A model generated the notes under the pieces. That model saw only the letters and a list, made by a program, of their open reading frames with translations. It was not told the DNA's origin and ran no database searches. Made by a program: the position numbers and the translations under genes. Below are positions 34,008-42,088 of a stretch of 49,446 nt of DNA, one piece after another; the stretch's first letter is position 1; the number at the start of each line of letters is the position of its first letter. Location: contig JAOACP010000014.1 of the NCBI GenBank assembly GCA_026417795.1, forward strand, positions 1-49,446, written 5' to 3'. Source of the stretch: Thermanaerothrix sp. GTDB taxonomy: Bacteria; Synergistota; Synergistia; Synergistales; Synergistaceae.

Positions 34008-35582
34008 CTAGATGTCCTCCGCCAACCAGTTCTTTATAAGGTTGGCCACTTCCTCCGGGTTGTTGGAGGCGTAAAATCTGAGCTGCTCTTCCAGTATGGC
34101 CAGCTCCCCCTGGGCGGTCATAAGCTCCGGGTTCTCCAAAAGCTCCTTGAGGGACGGGGCCTTCTCCCCTCCCTCCTGGGGGACCAGCCTGGCCAGCGCC
34201 GCAAGGCGCCTGCGCTTGTACCACACGAAACCCGCCCCGGCGGCCACGGCCAGCACCAAAAGCCCAACCAGGGCGGCGCCTATCAGCTTCTGGCGCCTCT
34301 CCGCCTCCAGCTGGGCCAGCATCTGGTCCGCCAGGGTGGTGTCGAACTTCATGGCCTGGATCACCAGCTTGTCACCCCTGGCCTCGTCAAGGCCTATGGC
34401 GGCGGCCACTGTCTGCCTTAAACCCTGCACCTTAGCGTCATCCAGCTCCCCGTCCACGATGACCGAGGCGGAAAGACGCTTCACCGACCCCGGCGTGGCC
34501 ACCGTCTGGGACTCCTGGGTGGTTATGTCGTAGTTGGTCACCGTGTCGGTCTTGTTGTACTCCACGTTGCCCGTCTGGTTCTGGTTCACCACGTATCCCG
34601 GTATGTTGGTGGTGGTCCCCGGAGCTCCCCCCGGCGGGGTTCCAGGCCCCACGTAGCTCTCCTCGGTGTTCTGCTGGCTGCGGACCACCCCCTTGCCGTC
34701 GGGGCCTGGGATGAACTCCTTGCGGGTGCTGCTCTTCTTGTCGAAGTCCAGCTCCACCCGCACCCGGACCACCGCCTTGCCGGGGCCAAACACCTTCTCC
34801 AACATCACCCGGACCTTACGCTCCAGCTCCTGCTCCTGTTGACGCTCCAACTCCCGCTGCACCGACGAAACCGCCCTGCCGTCGGAGCCAGAGGTGTATA
34901 TCAGGGAATCGTCCTGGATGAGGTCCGACAGGACCTTGCCGGAGGTGTCCACCACCGTCACGTCCTCGGGGTTCAAGCCCTCAACGCTTCGGGCCACCAG
35001 GTTCACTATGCCCCTAACCTGCTCCTGCCCTATCTCCCTGCCGGGCTTTAGGCGAACCAACACCGAGGCGGTGGAGGGCTTCTGCTCCTCCAGGAAGAGC
35101 CGCTGCTCCGGTATCACTATGTTCACCTTGGCCTCCTCCACCGCGTCTATCTTGGATATGGTCCTTGAGAGCTCCCCCTCCAGGGCCCTGGAGTAGGCCA
35201 CCCGCTGCTGGAAGTCGTTCATCCCCATCTTGGGCTGGTCGAATATCTCAAAACCCACCACCCCGCCCCGGGGAATGCCCATCTGGGCCAGGGCTATCCT
35301 GGCCTCGTACACGTTCTTCCTGGGCACCAGTATGGCGTTGGCGGAAGGATCCACCTTGAAGGGTATCTTCTGCTCCTTCAGGTACTCCACCACCGCCCCC
35401 TGGTCCTCCATGCTGAGCCCTGAGAAGATGGGATCGTAACTGGTCCTCCCCGACAGGGCGGCCAACAGCACAAGGGAGGCCAGGACCAACGCCCCGGCCC
35501 CCAATATGGAATATCTCTGCCAACGCTGAAGCCCCCCGAAGAAGACCTTAAGGCGCTCCAGCTGCTCCTTAAACCGATCCAT
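34008..35582 (-). CDS. fliF: Flagellar MS-ring protein FliF
   Basis: FliF forms the MS ring in the cytoplasmic membrane. The 524-residue protein has an N-terminal membrane helix (about 25-47), ring-building motifs (YDPIFSGLSMEDQGAVVEYL, NAILVPRKNVYEARIALAQMG), a flexible Gly/Pro/Thr-rich region (about 315-335), a second membrane helix (about 440-460) and a C-terminal FliG-binding tail ending in ASNNPEEVANLIKNWL. It follows fliE and precedes fliG by 15 bases. Confidence 0.97.
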   Translation of the reverse strand: MDRFKEQLERLKVFFGGLQRWQRYSILGAGALVLASLVLLAALSGRTSYDPIFSGLSMEDQGAVVEYLKEQKIPFKVDPSANAILVPRKNVYEARIALAQMGIPRGGVVGFEIFDQPKMGMNDFQQRVAYSRALEGELSRTISKIDAVEEAKVNIVIPEQRLFLEEQKPSTASVLVRLKPGREIGQEQVRGIVNLVARSVEGLNPEDVTVVDTSGKVLSDLIQDDSLIYTSGSDGRAVSSVQRELERQQEQELERKVRVMLEKVFGPGKAVVRVRVELDFDKKSSTRKEFIPGPDGKGVVRSQQNTEESYVGPGTPPGGAPGTTTNIPGYVVNQNQTGNVEYNKTDTVTNYDITTQESQTVATPGSVKRLSASVIVDGELDDAKVQGLRQTVAAAIGLDEARGDKLVIQAMKFDTTLADQMLAQLEAERRQKLIGAALVGLLVLAVAAGAGFVWYKRRRLAALARLVPQEGGEKAPSLKELLENPELMTAQGELAILEEQLRFYASNNPEEVANLIKNWLAEDI

Positions 35583-35588
35583 AAGGGG

Positions 35589-35897
35589 CTACACCGGCAT
35601 CCTCGATATCTGCTGGTAAGCGTCCACCAGCTTATTGCGGATCTCCACCAAGGTCCTCAAAGCAAGCTCCGCCTTCTCCACCGCCACGGAGACCTGGGAC
35701 ACATCATCTACCTCGCCAAGGGACAGCCGGCGCACCATCTGGTCAGCCCCCATCTGAAGGGAGTTAACCTGCTTCATGCTGGACTTGAGAACCTCCTCAA
35801 AGGGAGTGACCGGAGACGACGGCGTCTGCGCGGACGGCACCCCGGAACGGGCCCCCAAAACCCCGTAACGAGACAGATCCAAACGGACAACGTCCAT
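35589..35897 (-). CDS. fliE: Flagellar MS-ring/rod adaptor FliE
   Basis: FliE links the MS ring to the rod and is the first exported rod protein. The 102-residue length from the ATG at 35897 fits, and GAGGAGGT lies eight bases upstream of it, so it was preferred over an ATG at 35951. The C-terminal half carries the conserved LSLGEVDDVSQVSVAVEKAE and VEIRNKLVDAYQQISRM blocks. It lies after flgC, across a gap of about 160 bases, and before fliF. Confidence 0.95.
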   Translation of the reverse strand: MDVVRLDLSRYGVLGARSGVPSAQTPSSPVTPFEEVLKSSMKQVNSLQMGADQMVRRLSLGEVDDVSQVSVAVEKAELALRTLVEIRNKLVDAYQQISRMPV

Positions 35898-35970
35898 GAA
35901 AGCGAACCTCCTCAAGGGCGCCCCAAAGGGCGGTTTTATCGTGTCGTTCAAACCAAGACCAGTCTAAATG

Positions 35971-35997
35971 CCCCGGGCAAAATAACAAAGTGCTTTA
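35971..35997 (-). promoter_or_regulatory. Weak sigma-28-like element upstream of fliE
   Basis: On the minus strand TAAA and GCC are separated by exactly 15 bases (TAAAGCAC, N11, GCCCGGGG), which is the spacing of a sigma-28 promoter. The first three bases of the -10 box fit GCCGATAA but the rest (CGGGG) do not. It lies in the widest gap of the operon, 74 bases before the fliE start. With half a -10 box this is only a candidate. Confidence 0.2.
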
Positions 35998-36059
35998 AGT
36001 CGCAATGTCACAAGACAGGGGTACCCTCCTCATGAGCCCTAAGACCCATATTAGAAAGC

Positions 36060-36479
36060 CTACCCCCTCATTATCTCCAGGGCGCTGTTCCACATGGCCT
36101 TCCCGGTCTCCACCACCGTAAGGTTCGCCTCGTAGGCCCGGCTCGCCACCATCATGTCCGCCATCTCCCTAACCACATTGACGTTGGGGTATGCCACGTA
36201 ACCCTCGGGGTTCGCGTCGGGATGGTCGGGCTGGTAAACCATCCTGGGCGGCAGGGGGTCCCTCTCTATGGACACCACCTTGACGCCAGATGCGGTGGAG
36301 CCGTCCTTCAACGCCTCCATGAGACGCTCCTGGAACACCGGGACCCGCCTCACGTAGGGCCCCCCCTCGGGGGTCCTGGTGGTGTTGGCGTTGGCCAGGT
36401 TGGAGGATATGGCGTCCATCCACACCCGATGGGCGGTAAGGGCGCTGCCCGCCACGTCCACGCTTCTGAAAACCCTCAT
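36060..36479 (-). CDS. flgC: Flagellar proximal rod protein FlgC
   Basis: FlgC is a rod subunit. The 139-residue protein has the N-terminal rod motif (SALTAHRVWMDAISSNLANANTTRTPEGGPY), a short middle region with PEGYVAYPNVNVVREMADMM, the standard FlgC C-terminal signature, and an end with SRAYEANLTVVETGKAMWNSAL. The ATG at 36479 is preferred, six bases after GGAGGTGG; a GTG one codon earlier overlaps the flgB stop. It follows flgB directly. Confidence 0.97.
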   Translation of the reverse strand: MRVFRSVDVAGSALTAHRVWMDAISSNLANANTTRTPEGGPYVRRVPVFQERLMEALKDGSTASGVKVVSIERDPLPPRMVYQPDHPDANPEGYVAYPNVNVVREMADMMVASRAYEANLTVVETGKAMWNSALEIMRG

Positions 36480-36883
36480 CACCGACCACCTCCTATGGCG
36501 GTCCTGTACATGGCTATCTTGCGGCTCAAGACCCTGGTCATGGCCTGGTACAACATCCTGGTCTCCGCAAGCTTCGCCATCTCCACCTCCGGATCCACGT
36601 TGTTGCCGTCGTATCTATATATCTCGTCTTGAACTCTGGACTCCACGGGGCGAACCTGCTCCACCCCAAGGGGCACGTTGGTCATGTGCCTCTCGTGGCT
36701 CACCGCCATGGGAAGCCTAGAAGGCTGGTCTATCACCGCCTTGAGCTGGTCCTCGAAGGTTACCTCCCTCCGGGCGTACCGAGGGGTGTTGGCGTTGGCC
36801 ACGTTCTGGGCCACGGCTCCCATCCTTCGGGACAGCCCCTCCAGATCCACCTGTATGACGTCCCAGGTGAAATCTCCCCTCAT
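36479..36883 (-). CDS. flgB: Flagellar proximal rod protein FlgB
   Basis: FlgB is a rod subunit and the first gene of the fla/che operon. The 134-residue protein has the rod-family N-terminus (GLSRRMGAVAQNVANANTPRYARREV) and a C-terminal DPEVEMAKLAETRMLYQAMTR helix. A GGGGAGG ribosome site stands just upstream of the ATG. It is preceded by the intergenic region after codY, which holds a terminator and a possible promoter. Confidence 0.97.
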   Translation of the reverse strand: MRGDFTWDVIQVDLEGLSRRMGAVAQNVANANTPRYARREVTFEDQLKAVIDQPSRLPMAVSHERHMTNVPLGVEQVRPVESRVQDEIYRYDGNNVDPEVEMAKLAETRMLYQAMTRVLSRKIAMYRTAIGGGR

Positions 36884-36918
36884 CGCAACACCTCCCCAAG
36901 GACATGAAATACACGGAG

Positions 36919-36924
36919 ATTATA
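36919..36924 (-). promoter_or_regulatory. Candidate -10 element upstream of flgB
   Basis: A perfect TATAAT lies on the minus strand about 36 bases before the flgB ATG, in the AT-rich gap after the codY terminator. The sequence 17 bases further up (TTCGTC) is a poor -35 match. A vegetative promoter for the fla/che operon is plausible here but not proven. No sigma-28 or CodY-type operator was found by eye. Confidence 0.4.
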
Positions 36925-36994
36925 ACCTTCAACACCGGAAGGACGAAGGGCCTATTTAAAGTTGCAACCTTTGTTTTATATTTTCTTATCTTAC

Positions 36995-37023
36995 AAAAAG
37001 CGCCAGGGGGAAGGCCCCGGCGC
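36995..37023 (-). terminator. Intrinsic terminator after codY
   Basis: On the minus strand a GC-rich stem begins eight bases past the codY stop: GCGCC pairs with GGCGC, extended by GGGG with CCCC around the loop CCTTC, and TTTTT follows directly. This divides codY and the housekeeping genes from the fla/che operon. Partial read-through is still possible, since the genes run the same way. Confidence 0.7.
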
Positions 37024-37031
37024 CTAACCGT

Positions 37032-37862
37032 CTACTCCTCTATGCCCAGCTCCTCCAGGAACAGGGAGCTTATGACCTTTATGTAGGTGCCCTTCATGCC
37101 AAGGCTTCTGCTCTCGATGATGCCGGCGCTGCTGAGCTTCCTTAAGGCGTTCACTATCACGCTCCTGGTGACGCCAACCCGGTCCGCCACCTTGCTCGCC
37201 ACCACCACGCCCTCGGACCCGCCGAGGTCCTGGATTATGTGCCTCACCGACTCAACCTCCGAGTAAGACAGGGCCCTCATGGCCATCTGGACCACCAGCC
37301 TCTCCCTGCCTCTCTCCTCTATGGACCTGGAACGGTCGTGCAGTATCTCAAGGCCCACCACCGTGGCCAGGTACTCCGCCAACACCAGATCCCTGGTGTC
37401 GAAAGGACAGCCGAACCGGGCCAGTATCAAGGTCCCGAGCCTGTCGCCGCCGCCGTTTATCGGCACGTACAACACGTGCTTGTTGGAGTAGGTGCAGGGC
37501 TGGTCCGCATAGGCGCACATGCCGTTGTCCGTGTGGTTCAGCACCGACTCGTGGTACTGGTTGAGCCTGTCCATGTAATTGACGGGAAGGGTGTTGGAGG
37601 ACAGGATGTCCACCATTATGGGGCAGTCGTAGGAACTTATCCAAGCGTAGCCCAGTATCCGTCCGTCCCGGCTCACTATGTACACGTTGGCCGCCGAGAG
37701 GTCGCAGAGAAGCCTGGACAGCTTGGCATAGTCCGGCGCCCCCCGGTCCTTCCGGTTCTGAAGGGCCCGGGCCACAAGACGGGTCTTCTCCAAAAGGTCC
37801 TGCATGGCCGAGGGGTCCAATATCTTAGGCCTTGATTCCACCAAGTCGCTAGGGGTGTTCAT
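37032..37862 (-). CDS. codY: Global transcriptional regulator CodY
   Basis: CodY is a nutrient-sensing repressor; in Bacillota it responds to branched-chain amino acids and GTP. The 276-residue protein has an N-terminal GAF effector domain, with VYIVSRDGRILGYA and PINGGGDRLGTLILAR matching Bacillus CodY, and a C-terminal winged helix-turn-helix that is almost identical to it (ASKVADRVGVTRSVIVNALR, ESRSLGMKGTYIKV). Effector-pocket residues differ: the position of Bacillus Arg61 aligns by eye with Ile82. Five cysteines (53, 80, 116, 123, 152) lie in the GAF part. AGGAGG lies seven bases before the ATG at 37862. hslU precedes it, as in Bacillus. Confidence 0.95.
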   Translation of the reverse strand: MNTPSDLVESRPKILDPSAMQDLLEKTRLVARALQNRKDRGAPDYAKLSRLLCDLSAANVYIVSRDGRILGYAWISSYDCPIMVDILSSNTLPVNYMDRLNQYHESVLNHTDNGMCAYADQPCTYSNKHVLYVPINGGGDRLGTLILARFGCPFDTRDLVLAEYLATVVGLEILHDRSRSIEERGRERLVVQMAMRALSYSEVESVRHIIQDLGGSEGVVVASKVADRVGVTRSVIVNALRKLSSAGIIESRSLGMKGTYIKVISSLFLEELGIEE

Positions 37863-37907
37863 CGTCATTCCTCCTGATCTTTAACCTTAATTTATCTTAT
37901 AAGAAAC

Positions 37908-39296
37908 CTAGAGAAGGTACCTTCTCGGATCTCTCTCTTCCAAAAGTCCGCCCAACCGCTGCCTCACGTAGGCCCCGTCCACCCGCACCTCGCCGCTTAT
38001 CCCGTCGGGGGCGTCGAAGCTTATCTCCTCCAACAGCAGCTCCATCAACGTGTGAAGCCGCCGGGCCCCTATGTCCTCCATCTGGCGGTTCATCTCCGAG
38101 GCCAGGCGAGCCACCTCCCGAAGCCCCGAGTCATCAAACGCCAAGCTCACCCGGTCTACCTCCAACAGGGCCCGGTACTGGTCCGTGAGGCTCCCCGCGG
38201 GCTCCTTGAGGATCCTGTAAAGCTCCTCCTCCCCAAGGGGCTCCAGCTCCACCCTTATGGGAAGCCGGCCCTGAAGCTCCGGGGCTAGGTCCGAAGGCTT
38301 GGCCTTGTGGAAAGCCCCGGCGGCTATGAAGAGCACGTGCTCGGTGCTCACCGCCCCGTGTTTCGTGTTAACCACGGACCCCTCTATCAGGGGAAGAAGG
38401 TCCCTTTGAACCCCCTCCCGGCTCACATCGGGCCCGTGGGATCCCCCCACGGAGGCTATCTTGTCTATCTCATCTATGAAGACTATGCCCTCCTCCTGGG
38501 CCAGGGCCACCGCCTCACGGCTCATGGCCTCCCGATCCAGGAGCTTCTCCGCCTCCTCAAGGGCCAACGCCTCCCTGGCCTTGGCCACCGTCATGGACTT
38601 CCGCCTGGTCTTCTTGGGGAACAGCCCTCCAAGCATCTCCCCGAGGTCCAGCCCCTCCATGCCCATGGGGCCCATCACCGCCATGCCAAGGGAAGGGGCC
38701 TCGGAAAGCTCCACCTCCACCACCCGGTCGTCCAGCTTGCCCGCCCGAAGCAGCTCCCGGAGCTTCTCCCGGGTGGCGGACCTACGCTCCTCCCCCTCCC
38801 GATCCTCCTGCTCCACCGAAGGCTGATCCTCCGAGATGCCAAGGAGCCTCAAAAATCCCTTCTCGGGCCCCTTGGGGCGGGGAGAGGGCAGCAGGGCGTC
38901 CAAAAGCCGCTCCTCCGCCATACGCTCCGCCTCGGGCTTGACCTCCCCAAGGCGCCGGGACTTCACCATCTGATGGGCCACCTCCACCAGGTCCCTTATC
39001 ATGGACTCCACGTCCCGGCCCACGTACCCCACCTCGGTGAACTTGGTGGCCTCCACCTTCACAAAGGGAGCCCCAACGAGCTTGGCAAGCCGCCGGGCTA
39101 TCTCCGTCTTGCCCACCCCGGTGGGACCCACCATGAGGATGTTCTTTGGATAAACCTCCCGGGCCAGCTCCTCCGGGAGCCTGCGGCGCCTCATACGGTT
39201 CCTCAAGGCCACCGCCACCGCCCGCTTGGCCTTCTCCTGCCCTACTATGTACCTGTCAAGGTACTGAACTATCATCCGGGGAGTGAGATCCATCAT
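37908..39296 (-). CDS. hslU: HslU ATPase subunit of the HslUV protease (ClpY)
   Basis: HslU unfolds proteins and feeds them to HslV. The 462-residue protein starts with [20 protein letters not shown], then has Walker [10 protein letters not shown], an intermediate domain (about 110-240), Walker B in [12 protein letters not shown], sensor motifs in [11 protein letters not shown] and a C-terminal [21 protein letters not shown]. The frame extends upstream across hslV, but the ATG at 39296 (overlapping the hslV stop, with AAGGAGG upstream) is right. It follows hslV and precedes codY, the same order as clpQ-clpY-codY in Bacillus. Confidence 0.97.
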   Translation of the reverse strand: MMDLTPRMIVQYLDRYIVGQEKAKRAVAVALRNRMRRRRLPEELAREVYPKNILMVGPTGVGKTEIARRLAKLVGAPFVKVEATKFTEVGYVGRDVESMIRDLVEVAHQMVKSRRLGEVKPEAERMAEERLLDALLPSPRPKGPEKGFLRLLGISEDQPSVEQEDREGEERRSATREKLRELLRAGKLDDRVVEVELSEAPSLGMAVMGPMGMEGLDLGEMLGGLFPKKTRRKSMTVAKAREALALEEAEKLLDREAMSREAVALAQEEGIVFIDEIDKIASVGGSHGPDVSREGVQRDLLPLIEGSVVNTKHGAVSTEHVLFIAAGAFHKAKPSDLAPELQGRLPIRVELEPLGEEELYRILKEPAGSLTDQYRALLEVDRVSLAFDDSGLREVARLASEMNRQMEDIGARRLHTLMELLLEEISFDAPDGISGEVRVDGAYVRQRLGGLLEERDPRRYLL

Positions 39297-39823
39297 CTCG
39301 CTATTTCCTCCAAGGTGACGTGGGAATTGGTGTATATGCATATCTCCGACGCTATCTCCAAGGACCTGCGGGCTATGGAGGCGGCGTCCCAGTCGGTGCC
39401 CTCCAGAAAGGCCCTGGCCGCCGCCAGGGCGTAGCCGGAGCCAGACCCTATGGAGGCGCACTGCTCCTCCATCTCCAACACGTCCCCGGAGCCGGACAGA
39501 AGAAGGGTCCTCTCCAGGTCCGCCACCAACATCATCGCCTCAAGGCGCCTCAAGGCCCGGTCGGTACGCCACTCCTTGACCAGCTCCACCGAAGCCCTTA
39601 GAAGATCTCCCTTGTTGGCATCCAAGCTCCTCTCAAACCTCTCGAAAAGGGTCATGGCGTCGGCGGTGGACCCAGCAAACCCCGCCAACACGTTCCACTT
39701 CAGGGGACGGACCTTTCTAGCTCTTGTTTTCACAATCTGAGACCCCAATGTTACCTGCCCATCCCCCGCCATGGCAACCCTGAAATCCCTTCTGACGCAC
39801 ACCACGGTGGTTCCCTTAAACAA
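39293..39823 (-). CDS. hslV: HslV protease subunit (ClpQ)
   Basis: HslV is the proteolytic core of the HslUV machine, an N-terminal threonine protease. The 176-residue protein has the catalytic region [20 protein letters not shown], the ARKVRPL segment and a C-terminal [15 protein letters not shown] end that docks into HslU. The mature N-terminus would be Thr5, so four residues must be removed. The start is TTG at 39823 with GGAGG eight bases upstream, overlapping the xerC stop by eight bases. Confidence 0.97.
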   Translation of the reverse strand: MFKGTTVVCVRRDFRVAMAGDGQVTLGSQIVKTRARKVRPLKWNVLAGFAGSTADAMTLFERFERSLDANKGDLLRASVELVKEWRTDRALRRLEAMMLVADLERTLLLSGSGDVLEMEEQCASIGSGSGYALAAARAFLEGTDWDAASIARRSLEIASEICIYTNSHVTLEEIAR

Positions 39824-40706
39824 CCCTATCCCCTCCAGCCCTGGGATGGGAGAGCTGGTAGCTCTCCTTCATCCTCTCGGCGGTTATGTCCAAATACCTC
39901 TGGGTGGTCACCAGGCTCTCGTGCCCCATGAGCTCCTGGACCACCCGCAAAGACGCCCCGCCCTCCAGCATGTGGGTGGCGAAGCTGTGCCTTAACGTGT
40001 GGGGGCTCACTCCCCAAAGGCCAACCCGCTTGGCGCAGCCGGTGACTATCCGATGGACCGTGCGGGAAGTCATCCTCAAGGCCCCCCGCTTGCCTGGGAA
40101 AAGGGGCCCCGATCCGCCGGTAACATCCCGCCAGGCGCGAAGCAGCCCCTGCACTGGAAACCCAAAGGGCACCATGCGCCCCTTGCTCCCCTTGCCGCTC
40201 ACCCTCAGCCAACGCTCCTCCAAATCCACATCGTCCCAATCAAGGGCGCAAAGCTCAGACACCCGAAGGCCAGACCCGTACAGCACCTCAAGCACCAGCC
40301 GGTCCCTGAAGGCGTCCTTGCCCTCAGGCCCCTCCTCTATGAGGCGCTTGACCTCATCGTAGGATATGGCCCGTGGCAATCCCTGGGGAGACCTGGGACC
40401 CCTCACCCCTAGGCAGGGATCCTCCTGGATCACACCCATCTCCTTGAGGTACCCGGTAAAACCCCTTATGGACGACAGCTTCCTCAAAGCCGACGTCTTG
40501 GCAAAGCCATAACCCAAGAGGCTCCTCAGGTAACCCCTTACGTGATCGCGGGAAATCTGAGGGATCTCCACCACGCCGGCACCCTCCAGGTACTCGGCGA
40601 ACTGCCCAAGATCAACCCCGTAATTTATCACCGTGTGATCGGAGCGGTTAAGACTTCTTAAATATTCCAGAAAAGAATCTATCAAGGGGTAAATTCCGCC
40701 GACCAT
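39816..40706 (-). CDS. xerC: Tyrosine recombinase XerC (CodV)
   Basis: A site-specific tyrosine recombinase, likely the chromosome dimer resolvase. The 296-residue protein has an N-terminal SAM-like DNA-binding domain (about 7-90) and a catalytic domain with Arg148 (YGSGLRVSE), Lys172 (GKGSKGR), His236 and Arg239 ([10 protein letters not shown]), His262 (GHESL) and nucleophile Tyr271 (TQRYLDI). The position before hslV matches codV in Bacillus. The ATG at 40706 was taken; TTG at codon 8 is possible. Upstream, TTGCGC and TAAAAT with 16 bases between could be a promoter, but the start point would fall next to the ATG. Confidence 0.93.
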   Translation of the reverse strand: MVGGIYPLIDSFLEYLRSLNRSDHTVINYGVDLGQFAEYLEGAGVVEIPQISRDHVRGYLRSLLGYGFAKTSALRKLSSIRGFTGYLKEMGVIQEDPCLGVRGPRSPQGLPRAISYDEVKRLIEEGPEGKDAFRDRLVLEVLYGSGLRVSELCALDWDDVDLEERWLRVSGKGSKGRMVPFGFPVQGLLRAWRDVTGGSGPLFPGKRGALRMTSRTVHRIVTGCAKRVGLWGVSPHTLRHSFATHMLEGGASLRVVQELMGHESLVTTQRYLDITAERMKESYQLSHPRAGGDRVV

Positions 40707-40753
40707 GCCGACTATTTTACCCCATGTTCAGCCTAGCGCAATATTCCGAATTT

Positions 40754-42088
40754 TTAAAGTTCGACCCCCAAGGGCCCAATATCGGTATTCTCCGCCAGGA
40801 ACTTCTCCATGGCCGCCAAGGACCTGTCAAAGTACCGGGAGCACCTCTCCCTCCTATCCCTTATCCTCTCGTTGAGCGGAGGGAAGATGCCCAGGTTCAC
40901 GTTCATGGGCTGGAAACCATCGGGCCTGGCGTCCCTAAGGTACTTGAGCAAGGAACCCATGGCGGTCTCCTCCGGAATCTCCGGAAGCGGCATCCCCCTT
41001 AAAACCCTGCCCATGAACAGTGCGGCGCAAATCCCCATGGCGGCGCTCTCCACGTACCCCTCCACCCCGGTTATCTGCCCCGCGAGGAACAGGTCCTCCC
41101 TCCGGGCCTCCCTGGGCCTCAGGTGCCCGTCCAGCACCCTGGGGGCGCAAACGTAAAGGTTCCTGTGCATAACCCCCTTGCGGACGAACTCCGCGTTCCT
41201 CAACGCTGGGATCATCCGGAAAACCCGCTCCTGCTCACCCCAGAGCAGATTGGTCTGGAACCCCACCAGGTTGTACAGCGTCCCCTCCCGGTTGTCCTGG
41301 CGGAGCTGAACCACCGCGTAGGGCTCCCTGCCGTCGGGGCCTGGGAGCCCCACGGGCCTCATGGGGCCGAACCTCAAGGTGTCCTTCCCCCTTCGGGCTA
41401 TCTCCTCCACGGGAAGACACCCCTCGAAGAAACGGCTATCCTCGAACTCGTGGCGCTTCACCTGCTCCGCGGACACCAGGGCCTCCCAAAATGCCGAGTA
41501 CTCCTCCTCGGTGAGGGGGCAGTTCAAGTAGTCCTCCCCTTCGCCGTAGCGGCTTCCGCGATAACAAAGGTCCATGTCCACGCTCTCTATGGTAACTATA
41601 GGGGAAGCGGCGTCGTAGAAGTACAGGAACTCCTCCCCCGCAAGGCCCCTCAAGGCCTCCGCCATCCCAGGGGAGGTCAAGGGCCCGGTGGCGATGATGC
41701 AAGGTTCCTTGGGGATCTCCGAAACCTCCTCCCTTATCACCTTGAGGTTCGGAAGGTTTGACAGGGCCTTTGTAACCTGCCTCGCAAACCCGTCCCTATC
41801 CACCGCCAAGGCCCTGCCCGCTGGCACCCGGTTAAGGTCCGCACAGTCCAACACCAAGCTCCCAAGGCGCCTCATCTCCGCCTTCAGTATCCCCCCTGGG
41901 GCACCGGGCTGATCCGCCCCCAGGGAGTTGCTGCAAACCAGCTCTCCAAAAAGGTCCGTCTTATGGGCAGGCCCCTGCTTCACCGGCCTCATCTCGTAAA
42001 GGGCCACGCTGAAGCCCATCTTCGCAAGCCTAAAGGCGGCCTCGCTGCCCGCAAGGCCGCCGCCGATCACAGAAACATCAAACCTCAT
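40754..42088 (-). CDS. trmFO: tRNA m5U54 methyltransferase TrmFO (folate-dependent)
   Basis: TrmFO methylates uridine 54 of tRNA using methylenetetrahydrofolate and FAD. The 444-residue protein begins MRFDVSVIGGGLAGSEAA (FAD-binding), then has the conserved Cys52 in ELVCSNSLGAD and Cys224 in FFEGCLPVEEIA, both matching functional cysteines in known TrmFO. GKDTLRFGPMRPVGL and AGQITGVEGYVESAAMGI are also typical. The ATG at 42088 overlaps the topA end by 11 bases and has GGAGGTG four bases upstream; an upstream start at 42139 would only extend into topA. It is followed by xerC. Confidence 0.96.
   Translation of the reverse strand: MRFDVSVIGGGLAGSEAAFRLAKMGFSVALYEMRPVKQGPAHKTDLFGELVCSNSLGADQPGAPGGILKAEMRRLGSLVLDCADLNRVPAGRALAVDRDGFARQVTKALSNLPNLKVIREEVSEIPKEPCIIATGPLTSPGMAEALRGLAGEEFLYFYDAASPIVTIESVDMDLCYRGSRYGEGEDYLNCPLTEEEYSAFWEALVSAEQVKRHEFEDSRFFEGCLPVEEIARRGKDTLRFGPMRPVGLPGPDGREPYAVVQLRQDNREGTLYNLVGFQTNLLWGEQERVFRMIPALRNAEFVRKGVMHRNLYVCAPRVLDGHLRPREARREDLFLAGQITGVEGYVESAAMGICAALFMGRVLRGMPLPEIPEETAMGSLLKYLRDARPDGFQPMNVNLGIFPPLNERIRDRRERCSRYFDRSLAAMEKFLAENTDIGPLGVEL

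Noticed and set aside
35995-36033. 12-codon open frame (MRRVPLSCDIAT) in the flgC-fliE gap
   Set aside because: It is very short, has no clear ribosome site, and nothing shows that it is translated.
39297-39461. 55-residue N-terminal extension of hslU
   Set aside because: It lies within hslV, and HslU homologues start at MDLTPRMIV; a ribosome site precedes 39296.
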